Source of the DNA: Psychrobacter sp. | GTDB taxonomy: Bacteria > Pseudomonadota > Gammaproteobacteria > Pseudomonadales > Moraxellaceae | DNA: 13,572 nt | Assembly (NCBI GenBank): GCA_029264635.1 | Contig: JARIAA010000281.1 | Location: forward strand, 1 to 13,572 | Direction: 5' to 3' | Translations under genes and position numbers: made by a program | Notes under the pieces: generated by a model | What the model was told of the DNA's origin: nothing | The model's input: only the letters and a program-made list of their open reading frames with translations | Database searches by the model: none | In this document: positions 13,389 through 13,572 of the stretch, one piece after another | Position numbering within the stretch: the stretch's first letter is position 1 | How the letters are laid out: each line of letters starts with the position of its first letter

Positions 13389-13572
13389 TTAATCCTCAAT
13401 AATGATTGTGACTGAGTTACCACCAATTAAAATTAATTCTTTTGCAGTTACAGAACCAATGCAACGGGAACTCACAGAAACTTTACTACCTTTTTCTTTA
13501 GCTATTCTTACAACCTCTTTTATAGCAGTTGAACCCAACCCATCTCTGATTTCTAAGTTCGCTCCCATTTTT
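13389..13572 (-). CDS. AT-rich small reading frame with HPr-like pattern, possibly partial
   Basis: Reading leftward from the window edge, an ATG at 13568-13566 opens a 59-residue frame ending in TAA at 13391-13389. The frame is still open at the edge, so it may begin further out. The product has GLGSTA (10-15), an amphipathic helix EVVRIAKEKG, a strand VSVSSR, then AKELILIGGNSVTIIIED. This order is like the first 60 or so residues of an HPr phosphocarrier (GLHARP, helix, strand, G..A.AKS, G..V.I), but the histidine of GLHARP is missing and the C-terminal helix is absent. GC is about 36 percent by hand count, lower than the other genes look. No ribosome site can be judged this close to the edge. 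I cannot assign a function. Confidence 0.5.
   Translation of the reverse strand, partial: KMGANLEIRDGLGSTAIKEVVRIAKEKGSKVSVSSRCIGSVTAKELILIGGNSVTIIIED

Noticed and set aside
1..13572. Search for CRISPR arrays, tRNA or rRNA genes, insertion sequences, phage genes or toxin-antitoxin pairs
   Set aside because: By reading both strands I found no regular spaced repeats, cloverleaf-like sequence, transposase motif or phage-like gene. The edge frame is too incomplete to claim as part of such a system.

Overview
The gene order, base composition and protein sequences suggest a gammaproteobacterium of the family Moraxellaceae, most likely Psychrobacter or a close relative. This rests on the combination of pilN-O-P-Q, aroK, aroB and a SPOR-like gene with the flavour of the proteins. 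No rRNA or marker gene is present to prove it.

Bases 1-4317 hold the distal part of a type IV pilus assembly operon. It contains pilN (5' end outside the window), pilO, the lipoprotein gene pilP and the outer-membrane secretin gene pilQ, all tightly packed with good ribosome binding sites, and it is closed by a strong hairpin terminator. PilN and PilO form the inner-membrane alignment complex, PilP bridges the periplasm and PilQ is the outer-membrane gate. Bases 4373-7413 start with a recognisable promoter and carry aroK and aroB, two shikimate-pathway enzymes. A membrane protein follows with a central SPOR-like region, in the place where enterobacteria have damX, and a second hairpin closes the unit.

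Bases 7513-8748 encode a FUSC-family membrane protein. It converges on a minus-strand gene for a PotD-type polyamine-binding lipoprotein, and both probably end in one bidirectional terminator (8752-8785). A divergent control region (about 9960-10227) with direct and inverted repeats separates potD from a FabG-like short-chain dehydrogenase. A small two-helix membrane protein gene follows. It converges on a minus-strand Cof-type HAD phosphatase gene across another bidirectional terminator (11470-11507).

After a 319-base intergenic stretch containing three short palindromes comes a hemerythrin-like (HHE) gene. Then follow a REP-like palindrome and an AT-rich minus-strand reading frame running to the window edge, whose product resembles an HPr-type fold without the phosphorylated histidine.

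Most of the window is conserved housekeeping sequence. I see no CRISPR array, phage genes, insertion sequence, tRNA, rRNA or obvious defence system. The points most worth a second look are the edge reading frame, the hemerythrin with an apparently missing iron-ligand histidine, the rearranged SPOR-like protein in the damX position, and the repeat structure of the potD/SDR control region.
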